Part shown: positions 1 to 10,614 of the stretch, one piece after another
How the letters are laid out: each line of letters starts with the position of its first letter
How positions within the stretch are numbered: the first letter of the stretch is position 1
NCBI RefSeq assembly: GCF_041260155.1
Contig: NC_091932.1
Coordinates: forward strand, 12,271,441-12,335,440
Direction of reading: 5' to 3'
From: Ptychodera flava
Lineage: Eukaryota; Hemichordata; Enteropneusta; Ptychoderidae
Length of the DNA stretch: 64,000 nt
Made by a program: the position numbers and the translations under genes
Notes under the pieces: generated by a model
Database searches by the model: none
Told to the model about the DNA's origin: nothing
What the model saw: the letters and a program-made list of their open reading frames with translations, nothing else

Positions 1-109
1 AGTGTAGAAAAATGTACAAGTGCCACGAAATCACGAAGTGATCGAATTTGCAAAGTTGCGACTTTGACTTGGGGATGTTATGCTTGTAATGGCAGCGAAG
101 GAAAGGAGA

Positions 110-125
110 CATGCATGCATGCATG
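110..125. repeat. (GCAT)n self-complementary run
   Basis: Four copies of CATG/GCAT make a short self-complementary run. Confidence 0.7.
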
Positions 126-904
126 AGGACGCGTTATATATTGTATCAAACGAGATGCACTGTGCCAATTGGTTATGTCGATGTGCTTGAAGGAGAGAAA
201 TCTTAGACAAAAGCGTAAACTAGTCTAAATTGGAGATCGGAGTCTAAATTGGAATCTATATCGAAGAGTGTTTCATATTTTTAATAGAAAAAAATGATAC
301 CCTAATTGTTGGCGTAATGCGTTTCGACGGTCGACAAATACAAGTTTTGAAATTTGGCTTAGAAACGCATAAAGACAACCTTTATGTAGCTATTTCAACG
401 GCCTTTCTGCTACCCGGGTGCCTGAAACAAGCCTGTAAGCTGGAAATCAAGCACTCGTGGCTGGAAGTGCTATGGCAGCTTGTCAGCAGTGTGGCAAAGT
501 TCATCGTACGCGAACATTATGTTGAAATGACACAATAGACAACATGACGACATTTTCCCATACTGATTCCTAATGATTCCCGTTGATGCAAATGAGCTAT
601 AATTCGTGGTAACCAGGTATACATGTCAATGTGTAGGCACTTAAAGCTAGTGAGACAGGGATTTTCCCTAAGTAGATTGGCTAGATCTTTTAAGAAGTTC
701 TATCGTAGACATGGAGATCATGTATCCAAAAATGACAAATCAGTTACTCATATAATGAGAGACAGTATTCCTGGCTTTCACAAAAGTGATTTGGCAGCTT
801 GCTGAACTACTGTACAATTATTCTGCCATGACGGCTCAATCATGATGGCGGGTGTAGCATGCTAGCAGTGTACGCTTACCCATTCCGGACACACTGATTT
901 GTAA

Positions 905-935
905 GTGTGGTGTGTGTGTTTGTGTGTGTGTGTGT
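905..935 (+). repeat. (GT)n microsatellite
   Basis: Imperfect GT dinucleotide run with two interrupting bases. Confidence 0.85.
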
Positions 936-1287
936 TTTGGTTTTTGGTGATTTACTTGCCTTGAATGATAACGATTGCTCTTATCGATTTGATGTCATAT
1001 AAGCATACACAAACACCTTAGGTCGAGATAAACACAGGTCTTAACAAAGCCTATTTTACGTAGACAAGATAAAATACTTTTCATTGATCAGTGTAGTAAA
1101 GTCGTAGGGAAAAGAAAACAATGCATGAACACAAAATGCCAGAAAAGAACGACAAGGTATCTCTGTACAACTTTCCAACTTCACGTTTTAAAAACTATTG
1201 AGTGAGTATCGCGATCTTCCTTTGTGATATTTAGGATTTCCACTGTACCCGTAATATTTTTTCAAACAAAGCAAAATCAAATAGAAA

Positions 1288-1370
1288 ATCATCATCATCA
1301 CCACCATCAACACCATCACCACCATCACCACCACCACCACCACCAACACCAACAACAACAACAACAACAA
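1288..1370. repeat. Compound trinucleotide repeat (ATC/ACC/AAC)
   Basis: ATC and ACC triplets grade into a pure AAC run. A shorter AAC run lies at the equivalent place in the flank of gene C (about 42,608-42,627), so the repeat predates the duplication and has changed length since. The Val/Leu/Met-rich open frame on the minus strand is a by-product. Confidence 0.85.
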
Positions 1371-3234
1371 GAATGAAAAGGACTCAATAACGCAAAGCGG
1401 TTACTTCTAATCGGCTTGTGTGCGGATGGGGATAAAGTATTTTCGTCCTATGAAGTGAATTCCGTCAGCTCGATATTTTTAGAGTAAAACAAGTTGGTTA
1501 TTAAAATTGTCCACTATATCAAGAACGTGAGGCCCAGGAGTTAAACTGACAGTGTTCATGAAAGTAACCTTTTCCACAATAAAGTTCTAACTTACCTGAT
1601 TTATTTCTCAGACAGTATGCCACACCAATACCGGAGGATGCAGTCAAGTGATAAAATCGATATTAATTACTGAGTTTCAGCTTCAGCTTGTAGCTATAAA
1701 GGCGTCTGTTGTAAAGGACATAAAGCAGTGATATTCGCCGATTAGTAGCCAGCTGGCTGTAACTGAAATTTGGTGACATCAGAGCTTCGTGGGTAAATTG
1801 CCGTGTAGGCCAATCAGTATTTCAAAGTGTTACAAAGTACATGTGTCATATTAATTTGTAACCATGTTTATAGTTTTAAAACAGTGCTTATATGTAATTA
1901 TTGTAATATGTATTAAACGTACATAAATCAAGATACGTAAATAGGTCAACATGGACCTCTGAATTGTGTTAAGTATTTTTCCAATAGATTTAATACATGG
2001 ACGGCGGCCGTTTAGAATTTAAAATATCGGTAAATGTTAAGTAATTTGGTTTCAAGTAGTAAACCTTGTTCGTTGACACCTGAATTTTATTCTTGAGTTG
2101 GTTTTCTCCACCAAATATTACTTTCTAGTTTCTCCTGTCAAGAATGTCTATTCTGAAGTATGCAGAAATAAGACTTAGCCGGCATTGTTTAAAGTCATAA
2201 TGTGAGGAACTTTATTGCTTGAAACAAAATGTACACGGCAGTACACAGTTGTGCAAATGTCATATTTTCTCTTTTAAAACGTGTCATTCCCTGAACCGCT
2301 TTATACTAATTTGGGAAAGCTAGGGTGTCCAAACGAGGAAATTGCAAAAGGTCGTCTAAGGTAATACTGTATGCCATGGTCACGTCAGCACGGCTAATTA
2401 AATACATACATACATTGTCCTCGCAGTCAGGCAAACTCATGACTTCCCTTATCAAAGAATAGGTTGTAAACTGTGGTTTCGTTTGGTTTAGTCAGAACTA
2501 TTTCGATATAATATAACAATAGCAGCAAGAGGCAATCAATGAAAATTTCAAATATAATATGCTTTGAGTCTAAAGAGATTTGATTCGAAATCAGCTAAAA
2601 CCCCTCACCCCCCCAAAAAAAAAAAACAAAAAAAACAACAAACAAGCCAGGTCTTGACAAAAAAAGGACATTTAGGGTTCTACGTTAATTCAAACATCAA
2701 AGAGAACCTTACTTTAATATCGTTTGCCATCACTTATCATTTGATCTTTCCCCTTAGCCTAAAAGGCGAATGTCCACTAACTCATAGACTTTATCAGTCC
2801 AAAGAAATCCTTTCGACCCTCATACCATAATTGAGGGACATATCTCACAAGCATCACATTATATGTGACCTTGACAGGTGTTAGGGTAAGAGCTAGCATG
2901 AATGAAGACATATCATCGTATATTCTACTGAAAAGGGTCGAAAGCTGAAGGATAGTCCTGAAGGCATGTACGCACACAGAAACAGACAAACAGAAAATTA
3001 CAACGATTTGTTCACACGTCAGCGGGGGCAATAGAATAGCAGAAGAACAATTACACTTTGACAGTAGACTGCCCTTGCAATGGTCTCAATTACATAAATC
3101 TATTTCATAAAATTTAAGGTCTATCTCCTCTCAGGTCAAACTGTAAAATGAATGCGTTATCTATTCTGACACGACCTGATTCTTGGGGAAAAGCTTTATG
3201 TTTGAATTGCTATTTCTACCTTTGTCAATTTTCA

Positions 3235-3260
3235 TAGTTAGTTAGTTAGTTAGTTAGTTT
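3235..3260 (+). repeat. (AGTT)n microsatellite
   Basis: About six copies of the tetranucleotide TAGT/AGTT. Confidence 0.85.
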
Positions 3261-4077
3261 ATTATAGTGACATGAGGTCAAAATTACATATTTCATATTT
3301 AATCGACCATGAAGCGAAATAACTTCCGCATTGGATTTTTTGGTATATTTATCAGGCATAGATGAGAACTTGTTAGAACGAGTTATAAATGTTTATGTCC
3401 TTTAGTATATATTTACAGTGACTAGGTATTCAAGACGTAATAAACGCATCATCTTATTCATAACAAAATCTAATTCGCAAATCAAATGGTTGGTTTCCTT
3501 CTTAAGACAATCTGTGAACAATGGTTATTCTCCCTCAGGAACAGCATTATAATATGGATCAAATCACTTGATCTCTTCTGGAGACGGACAGGAGGGCAAG
3601 GCAGCAAGTCGTTTCTGTTTAGAAAGATTGCGACCAGCGATATGTTTGACATCACTGGAAGACAGAAATATTGCGAACATTACAGAAGAGATCAGCAATC
3701 AGTTCCAATCTCATCAACTGTTATCTAATGTAAGAATTAGTTTGCATAATATCTATTCATCAGCTATAAATCTTACAAGTCTTCTCTTTCAATGGCTTAT
3801 TTGGGCAAATTTTAAAAATTGTAAGAAAAGCAAATTTGTTCTCATTTTTTGGGAAAGTAAAAAAAATAATTTTTCCATAAGAACTGGGATGCACAGCATG
3901 GTGACTTTTTTGTAATGAAGAAAATATGCTTTTTAAATATGCATAGCGCCTTTAAGGTCAATCATTGATGGAAATGAATAAAATTCAAAAGTGTACAATT
4001 AGTGATTTTCAGTTGGGTATTGTCTAAAATATTTGACATTTTTGACATAGTTAGCAAAACTTACATTACTTTTTCTT

Positions 4078-4680
4078 CATGGCGGATCTGTACCAAAGTT
4101 ACATCTAATTAGGTTAATACATGTAGTACTTGATATCTATTTAAAGTTTCAATAGTAACACCCTACTAATAAAAGTTGGGATGTGTTCACCTATGACACA
4201 CGGCTAATAGCTTATACAATGTACATTGGCGCCAATGACTGAAAATGTACATGTACTTGACACACATTATTTTTACTATATAATGGATCAGTATAAAAGT
4301 AAGATCTCTATGGGATAACACATTTATAGTGCACTATATTATACGAATCAATAGCCTTCAAATAATGTTTTGGAGGTGTTTATCTATGAGACATGGCTTA
4401 GCCTACTATACTTTATACATCGGGGCGTATCTCGGAAAACATGCATATACTTTGATCAAATTATATTTGACCCATGATGTACCTGTATCAAAGTAAGATG
4501 TCTTTAAAATATACATATATTGCATTTTTATACGAAATTTCAGTTTCAATAATCTTCAAATAAAAATTTTGGGATGTGTTCATCTATGAGACATAGCTTA
4601 GCCTATACCTTATACATTTGAGGCTATATGTCATAACATGTACATTTGACAACCTTGTGACTGACCCTGTCAAACCAATG
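4078..4680 (+). repeat. ~198-bp tandem repeat, about three copies
   Basis: The phrase around 'GGGATGTGTTCA(T/C)CTATGA' recurs near 4178, 4371 and 4571, giving a period of about 193-200 bases. Each copy also carries 'TTATACATTGG'-like and 'ATCAAAGTAAGATGTCT'-like blocks in the same order. The copies are diverged. The array ends just before recognisable BEL/Pao gag sequence and could be the leader of that fossil or an unrelated satellite. Confidence 0.65.
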
Positions 4681-4699
4681 GAAATTGTAAGAACTCAAG

Positions 4700-6690
4700 A
4701 GAGATCTGTTACGTTTCAATTGTTTTGGAACAAACAAGGCTGCAGCCTGTAAATCCAAATTGAAGTGTAGGAAGTGCAGCCAAAAACATCATACTGCCCT
4801 TTGTAATGGCGCGGATCACATCATTAAGAAACCAGAAAGTGCATTTGTTACTGTACAACAATAAACTTGCACTTGGCGATTAGAAACATCCCAGTCTTGT
4901 TGAAGACTGCTGTTTAACTGTCACCGTGAATGGAAATAACCGTATCAAGGTCAATGTCTAGTCGGACGTTCAGAGTAATCTTTCAGTACCAGTGATTGCG
5001 CTAATCTATTCAAACAACAAACACAAGAGACTGACAAAAATCAACTAGACGTCCTTTGGCTCAACTTCTTATTGAATCCATGCCATGAATAACACAATAG
5101 TTCATCTTGAAACCGTTTCTTGACCTAACATAGCAATTAAAGTGCTCATAATACCAATAATTTCAACTCCCATGAGAACTCATTTACCAAGATCAGTGCT
5201 GGATCTTCTACATTTAAAGGAACTCAACATTGCTCAACGTCTCGGTGGTGAATCAGCAAAAACTGACATTCTCATTGATGCAGACTACTATTGGACTGTA
5301 GTGGGAGATGATATTCGTAGAAGTACTGGAACAACAGCCATGTCATCCAGACTTGGATATCTGCTTTCAGGAGCAACCAACATTTAGAATACTGTAAGTA
5401 CAAAATCGTCTACAACAATGCTGCATGTCATGACTGAGAGTAAGGCAGAACAGGAAATTATGTCGCAAAACTGGGACTTAGAGACTTTGGGCATCAAAGA
5501 GAACTACAGCGCTGATATCACCAACAATGTTTGCTTTGAAAAATATCGTGAAACACATTTGGAAGGTCACAAGGGGGGCTAATACCTCGCAACTTTGCCC
5601 TGGCGTGAAGAACATTTACCACTGCCCACTAATTATGAGATAGCTTATGTTAGAAGCCAATCAATGGTACGCAGATTACAAAGAGAACTCAGACGAAAAT
5701 ATGATGACACCATCATGGATCAAGTAGCTTAGGGATTATCAGCAAGATGGGTAATGCAGGCCGTTTCTAGGGCCATTACTTGCCGCACCATGCTATCAGG
5801 AAGGATTCTGAAACTGCACCCATCCGTATGATGTATGATTGCAGTTGCCAGAAATCATCAGGACAATCAAGCCTAATAAATGTTTGTTTCGGGAGAGGTC
5901 CTCGCTTGGTGAAGGATCTTAGAGCCATACTACTACGTTTCCTGGTACACAACATGGGATTAATAACGAGACACTGAATGCAGTTGCGAAGAATGACGAA
6001 ATAGCAGAGTTAAAGGGTTAAAGGGACAATACTCATAGTATGAAATGGATAACTCAGCCTGGTAAGTCAACACTGTAGAAAAGAACTCGACACCCCTATC
6101 ACAAAACGTGAGATCACATACACCAAATCAAGTATCTTTGACCCATTCGGATACCTTTCTCCAGTCCATGTTAGTGCCAAGAAACTCATCCAAGAACTGT
6201 GGGAAAAAAAATTGTATTTCGAAATACCTGAACATTTAGAGCAGGAATGGCACAAAATTCGAAGCAACCTCAAGGCTGATCTAGATACATAGATAACCGC
6301 AAATACATCAACGGATTAACACAAGAAAAGGAATGTGAACTACATGTGTTTTCAGATGCCAATCAGAGTGCTTATGGTGCTGCAGTCTACCTAAAGCACG
6401 GTAAACTAGCATCGCTGATAGGGTCAAGAGTCGTTTAAAACATCCGAAGGATGTCTCACTGTCATACTTGGATTTGCTTAGTGTTGTCATAGCAACCAGA
6501 ATTGCAACCTGTTTGATAAATACACCGACGTTTACTTCAAAACCAAAACGACGCAAGACTCCCATTGGGAACCTGAGGAACATTTCAGTACAGAGAATGA
6601 TGCAGAAGACCTGTGGATCACTGGAATTCAAGCTGAAATATATGTCAGCGAAGTAGTCGCAACCTTAACGAAAACCTGACAACGAAAGGA
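4700..6690 (+). mobile_element. BEL/Pao LTR retrotransposon fossil (gag zinc knuckle to pol)
   Basis: Recognisable parts in order on the plus strand are: a gag-type double zinc knuckle near 4713-4806 (CFGTNK and CRKCSQKHHTALC-like segments); the BEL/Pao aspartic-protease tail near 5140-5385 (DILIDADYYW, followed by LGYLLSG); the linker and reverse-transcriptase start near 5490-5960 (YLPHHAIRKDSE, then LVKDLRAILLRF); the IFDPFGYLSPVHVSAKKL block of the peptidase A17/Pao domain near 6130-6190; and an RNase H-like segment near 6335-6440 (VFSDANQSAYGAAVYL). The copy is broken in many places and is clearly old. No terminal repeats were identified, so both ends are approximate. Confidence 0.8.
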
Positions 6691-8338
6691 TGTAAATAAC
6701 TATAGGAAATTGTGTTTGGAAAAACTCTAAAAGACCAAACTTTCAAAGCCCCAATACTATAGCGTATTTATCATAATTTTCTTCATTTCTCGCTATACTC
6801 AATATACCTTGTCGGAATTCCAGTTTTCACCTATTCACAACATTGCCTGTATATGATGTGCAATGATATATATGACAAGCAATGTGAGCATCAACAGCCA
6901 ATGTTGGAAGGCTGAGCATGTCAGCGAGGTAGTTGCAATATACATTATACATTTTATACATTAAATATTGTTTATTTGTTCTTTATTTCGAGAATATGTT
7001 CATAACACCAAAGAAAACAAAAATACACGAAACATCGCAACAAAAACATGAAAAGCTGGAATATTCTTTACATTTAGAACACAAGTAACAAATATGTTTA
7101 AAAACAGTCTGAAAAAATCTTGCACCAGAAATTGCTTTGTCGAAATACATCAAAGGATATCGCTGCTTCGATCAGGTGATATTTCCTTTCCATCAAAAGA
7201 ACATAGAAATTAGAACGGGCCATCCTGTTGTTTACTTTGAAATGTCATGATGCAATGACCGACAAAGGTTTAGGATAAACTTAATTGGAGTCTAATACTG
7301 AACAATATTCTAAAAGCGTCGTATGAAACTTTTATATCATTAACACATTTCGCAGTATATGTACTTCAAAGATTAAAGAGTACCGATAAATATGCCTTAA
7401 AAACTGAACAAGACCATGTATAAAATTTTCGAATCAAGGAGTTGGCACTTTCATAGAAACTCCTCATTTGTCGCTTGATATCATCGACGTCATTTCCTAA
7501 ATAATTAAACATAACCCCAAGGTACTAATGTTTCCCTACAATATAAATATATATATTGACGTACATCTAAGAGTCCATGATGCTGTCAATTGACACATCT
7601 CCAGAACATTCTCAAATCATGAAATATTACATTATGATGGTCTGAACCGTATACAGCAACAAAGCTGTTTGGAAAACACAGCGCATCAGATATGGTGAAT
7701 TCGAAAAAAAAGAGTTCGATACATACGACAAATGCATTTCACTTAGCACGTTTAATTACTAATTGAGATTAACTCTGTTAAAAAATACATCTTTACATAA
7801 ACAAAAAGCTTAATGTTAATTCGGTGGTAGGCTAAATCTGATAAAATTAAAAGTACCCTCATGATCTTGATTAATAGTTTCACATAAAATAAAAGTATAT
7901 TTCAATTTCAGTGGAGAAAAACTTGCTATGGCGGATTTGTACAAACTTTATTGACATCTCCGTACAAGGGTTCGCTAAGGTTTTACCACTATAATGTTAA
8001 CGTTGACATGCATATTATTTTCTGAGTGTTAAGCTAGCCGTTGTTCAGCTACTCTTTTCGCACGAAGCGATTGTCCGTCCCTGTGTAGTCTAATTGTAGG
8101 GCTTGTGCTCGACACCACGGACACCATCCTGAACCATAATATGGATTGCTTTGTATCATTGGCCAAAGTAGATACAAACTACTCGGTGAAAATGAAAACT
8201 ACAGCTTAAATATCCCACTAATGAGCTTGCCTGGTACTGCTGTGATTTCATTTATTGGTTGTTTGCAGTTTGTGAGGTCGATTATATTTAGTAATCTGTA
8301 TTCGGTTTGTGAGATGGTAAGAGGTATGAGGTGGTATT
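6691..8338. other. 3' flank of TRIM-NHL gene A, no gene seen
   Basis: AT-rich DNA with no supported coding region. The part nearest gene A includes its probable 3' UTR. A block near 8170-8230 resembles 37,920-37,985 downstream of gene C, consistent with the duplicated unit extending past the stop codon. Confidence 0.5.
8251..8256 (-). terminator. Candidate poly(A) signal for TRIM-NHL gene A
   Basis: AATAAA on the minus strand about 80 bases downstream of the gene A stop codon. Position and sequence fit; there is no transcript evidence. Confidence 0.4.
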
Positions 8339-10585
8339 TCACCATTTTTGGGCAAAGACCTTAATGCAGTTATTGTAATTGTCAACTACTGCCACTCTGC
8401 AGGGAACATCATTGGTCAGGGTAATGCCATGTGGCGAATTAAGTCCGTCTTTATCGGTATCGATGCGACATACATATCTGCCGTTGTTGGTGAATTTCTG
8501 AACACGTCCGTTTTTGAGCTCAGCAATGTACATGTAACCTCTCCAATCAATTGCAACACCTAAGGGTCCGCGTAGATGGCCATCTTCTGAACCACCGCTG
8601 CCGATCGAAGACAGAAACTCGCAGTCTGCACTGATCATCCATACGCGGTTGTTGTCATAATCGGATACAAATGCCATCCCCAGGCCATTAATAGCTAGAT
8701 ATGCAGGTCCTCTGAAATGTCCCCGCTTGGTGCCGTACTTTCCAAAGGATTTGATGTGCTGGCCATCCGGGGTAAACTTTCGGACACAGTGACTTTTTTC
8801 CTTGTCTGTTCCTGCAGTCTTTCCATCCCAGTCTGTGACATAGACGCTGCCATCTAGAGGACTGATTGCAATTCCGTGAGGGTATTTCAGTTCTGCCTGA
8901 CCAAAGTATCTATGTAATTGTCCGTTCTCATCACTTACAACCACTCGATTGTTACCTCTATCTGTCATGAAGTATTCCTCCTCTGCTGATATTGCAATAC
9001 AATAGGGTTTGACTGGGTTCTTGAACAGCGTGACTGTGAAGGCTGATTTGTAATTTCCGTCTTTGTCAATTATTTGCACTCTGTTGTTGTTTGTGTCACA
9101 CGTGACCAAATCGCCGTGCCGGTTAGCAACTACACCCATAGGACCACTGAATTGGCACTCAACTATGCCAAATTTACCGATATCTGTAACCAATCCTGTC
9201 GTTATCGAAACATCAAAAGGTGTTCCTGGTACTACTTGCCCAGCGATTGTTACCGTCACTCGATATGTGCCTTCCACTCGGCCATGTACAGTAACCCTAT
9301 GTGTTCCATCTCCATTGTCAAAGACACTGAGGTCTGTCCATGATCCCTCTCGTTTTGCAACCTTGGCCATGACTTCTTCAAAAGGTATGACCAATTTTCC
9401 CGCGCTGTCTCTGGTCTTGATAATGACGTCAACTGAGCCGCCAGTGAAAAGCTTTCTAGGAATGTTTTCAACTGAACAGTGCGGAACACTCACTTTGGAT
9501 GGTAACAATCCCAGCATTCCACTCTCGTTGTTGCTACTCTTGGCCTTGAATTTGACAATTTCTGGTGGTTTGGGAGCTTTTGTTTCTGTCTTGGTCAGTT
9601 TGTCTATACGGTTCAACACCTCTTCCTTGGAAGACAGGAGATGGGTGGCACTACCATGCGATATCATAGCTTCAATGTAACTACATACACTGGAGATATT
9701 ACCATGTTTGAATTCCATATCGTGAACTTGTATTTCAGCTGTTTTCAGTTCTGCATCATATTTTTCTGTTAGCTCCTCAACTAATCTGTGCTGTTCCCTT
9801 CTTATCATTCTGATGATCTCGTCTGCTTTCCCTTTTATCTTCTGTTTTTCTTCACGGCAGTATTTTCTCAGCTTGTCTCTGTTGTCACCTGCCACAGATT
9901 TATATGCCCTGCTTTTCGCCTCTTTAACTCTCAACTCTGTCAACATTTCTCTCAACTTCTTGATGTAGTCGTCTGCTGCATCCTGCAGCTTTCTATGGGA
10001 ACATCTTGGATAGCGATGTTCAACGACAGTGCACTCTAAACAGACGGGAATTTGGCAAGTGTCGCAGTAAAACTTGACCATGTTCTCGGGATGATTGCTG
10101 CAGTAAACTTTTTGGTCAAACCGAATATTAGCGAACCTTGGTTCGTGGTGGTCACTGTGTACCAAAACCTTGTGGTTCCTTGTGGTTTGAACAGTTTTGT
10201 GAATCATCGTGCATGATTGGCAAAAATCTAAACAACAATCAACACATCTGTGAGAGGCGTCACTTCCTTCACAACCTTCGCAGACTCCATGTATATCATC
10301 ATGACCAGATATTCCTTGACTAAAGATATCGAGCAGCGAGCTGATGAAAAAGCTAGATTTCAACTCGTTTACTCCGCCACGAGATAGTTGACACGGTGTT
10401 TTACAAGTAGGACAAACCACTGTTGCATTTTTTGTAAATTTCAACAGACACTCCCCACAAAATGTGTGATGGCATGGCAGGATCTTGGGATTCTTGTACT
10501 GTTCAAGACATATTGCACAGGACAGGAAATCTTCACCAATTTTATGCAGTATTTTCAGCGACTGCCTACGGTTTAGCTTTGCCAT
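8339..10585 (-). CDS. TRIM-NHL protein, copy A (TRIM71/LIN-41-like domain layout)
   Basis: This encodes a 748-residue protein from one uninterrupted exon. Domains in order: C3HC4 RING (Cys23, Cys26, Cys38, His40, Cys43, Cys46, Cys58, Cys61); B-box 1 (about 102-138); B-box 2 (about 162-198); coiled coil (about 200-335); filamin-type Ig domain (about 365-462, with DNGDGTHRVTV and VPGTPFDVSI); and an NHL propeller (about 468-748, repeats with GPxGVAxxxxGxxYIA-like blades). Proteins of this class are RING-dependent ubiquitin ligases whose NHL domain binds RNA or protein partners; the target here is unknown. The chosen ATG sits in good context (ATCATGG) and is shared by all three copies. The frame runs 24 bases further upstream only by using GTG, which eukaryotes rarely use. 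A splice acceptor lies 27 bases upstream of the ATG, so a non-coding first exon is expected. It is closest in layout to copies B and C. Orthology to TRIM71 versus TRIM2/3 is unresolved, but two B-boxes favour the TRIM71/TRIM45-like type. Confidence 0.93.
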   Translation of the reverse strand: MAKLNRRQSLKILHKIGEDFLSCAICLEQYKNPKILPCHHTFCGECLLKFTKNATVVCPTCKTPCQLSRGGVNELKSSFFISSLLDIFSQGISGHDDIHGVCEGCEGSDASHRCVDCCLDFCQSCTMIHKTVQTTRNHKVLVHSDHHEPRFANIRFDQKVYCSNHPENMVKFYCDTCQIPVCLECTVVEHRYPRCSHRKLQDAADDYIKKLREMLTELRVKEAKSRAYKSVAGDNRDKLRKYCREEKQKIKGKADEIIRMIRREQHRLVEELTEKYDAELKTAEIQVHDMEFKHGNISSVCSYIEAMISHGSATHLLSSKEEVLNRIDKLTKTETKAPKPPEIVKFKAKSSNNESGMLGLLPSKVSVPHCSVENIPRKLFTGGSVDVIIKTRDSAGKLVIPFEEVMAKVAKREGSWTDLSVFDNGDGTHRVTVHGRVEGTYRVTVTIAGQVVPGTPFDVSITTGLVTDIGKFGIVECQFSGPMGVVANRHGDLVTCDTNNNRVQIIDKDGNYKSAFTVTLFKNPVKPYCIAISAEEEYFMTDRGNNRVVVSDENGQLHRYFGQAELKYPHGIAISPLDGSVYVTDWDGKTAGTDKEKSHCVRKFTPDGQHIKSFGKYGTKRGHFRGPAYLAINGLGMAFVSDYDNNRVWMISADCEFLSSIGSGGSEDGHLRGPLGVAIDWRGYMYIAELKNGRVQKFTNNGRYVCRIDTDKDGLNSPHGITLTNDVPCRVAVVDNYNNCIKVFAQKW

Positions 10586-10614
10586 GATGTGAGATGAAGG
10601 GGTGACCACCGCCT
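10586..10614 (-). promoter_or_regulatory. 5' UTR and splice acceptor of gene A
   Basis: On the minus strand a pyrimidine-rich tract ends in CTTTTAG at 10613, followed by 27 bases to the ATG. Copies B and C have the same acceptor at the same distance, so the coding exon probably follows a separate non-coding exon. Confidence 0.65.

Larger units (their letters stand above)
1..4077. other. Distal 5' flank of an off-window TRIM-NHL unit
   Basis: No gene is supported here. Stretches at about 1350-2560 match the flank of gene C at 42,600-44,100 (shared order of an AAC run, a track around 'GGTGACATCA' and a block ending 'GTGTAGGCC'). The part near 3600-3750 matches about 19,150-19,250 in the flank of gene A. 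Because flanks lie to the right of these minus-strand genes, this is read as the 5' flank of a further paralogue left of position 1. The small open frames here are low-complexity or unconserved. From 3,750 to 4,077 I see only AT-rich DNA. Confidence 0.6.

Noticed and set aside
1188-1370. Val/Leu/Met-rich minus-strand frame
   Set aside because: A translation of the ATC/ACC/AAC microsatellite; not conserved in the matching flank of gene C.
9063-9680. Long plus-strand open frame (205 codons), with counterparts at 38,864-39,430 and 21,254-21,472
   Set aside because: These are antisense to the filamin-domain part of the TRIM genes, are broken up in copy B, and follow from codon bias of the sense gene. 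No recognisable domain.
10586-10609. Eight-codon upstream extension of the TRIM frames starting at GTG
   Set aside because: GTG starts are rare in animals, the extension lies in the leader after the splice acceptor, and it is not conserved in copy C.
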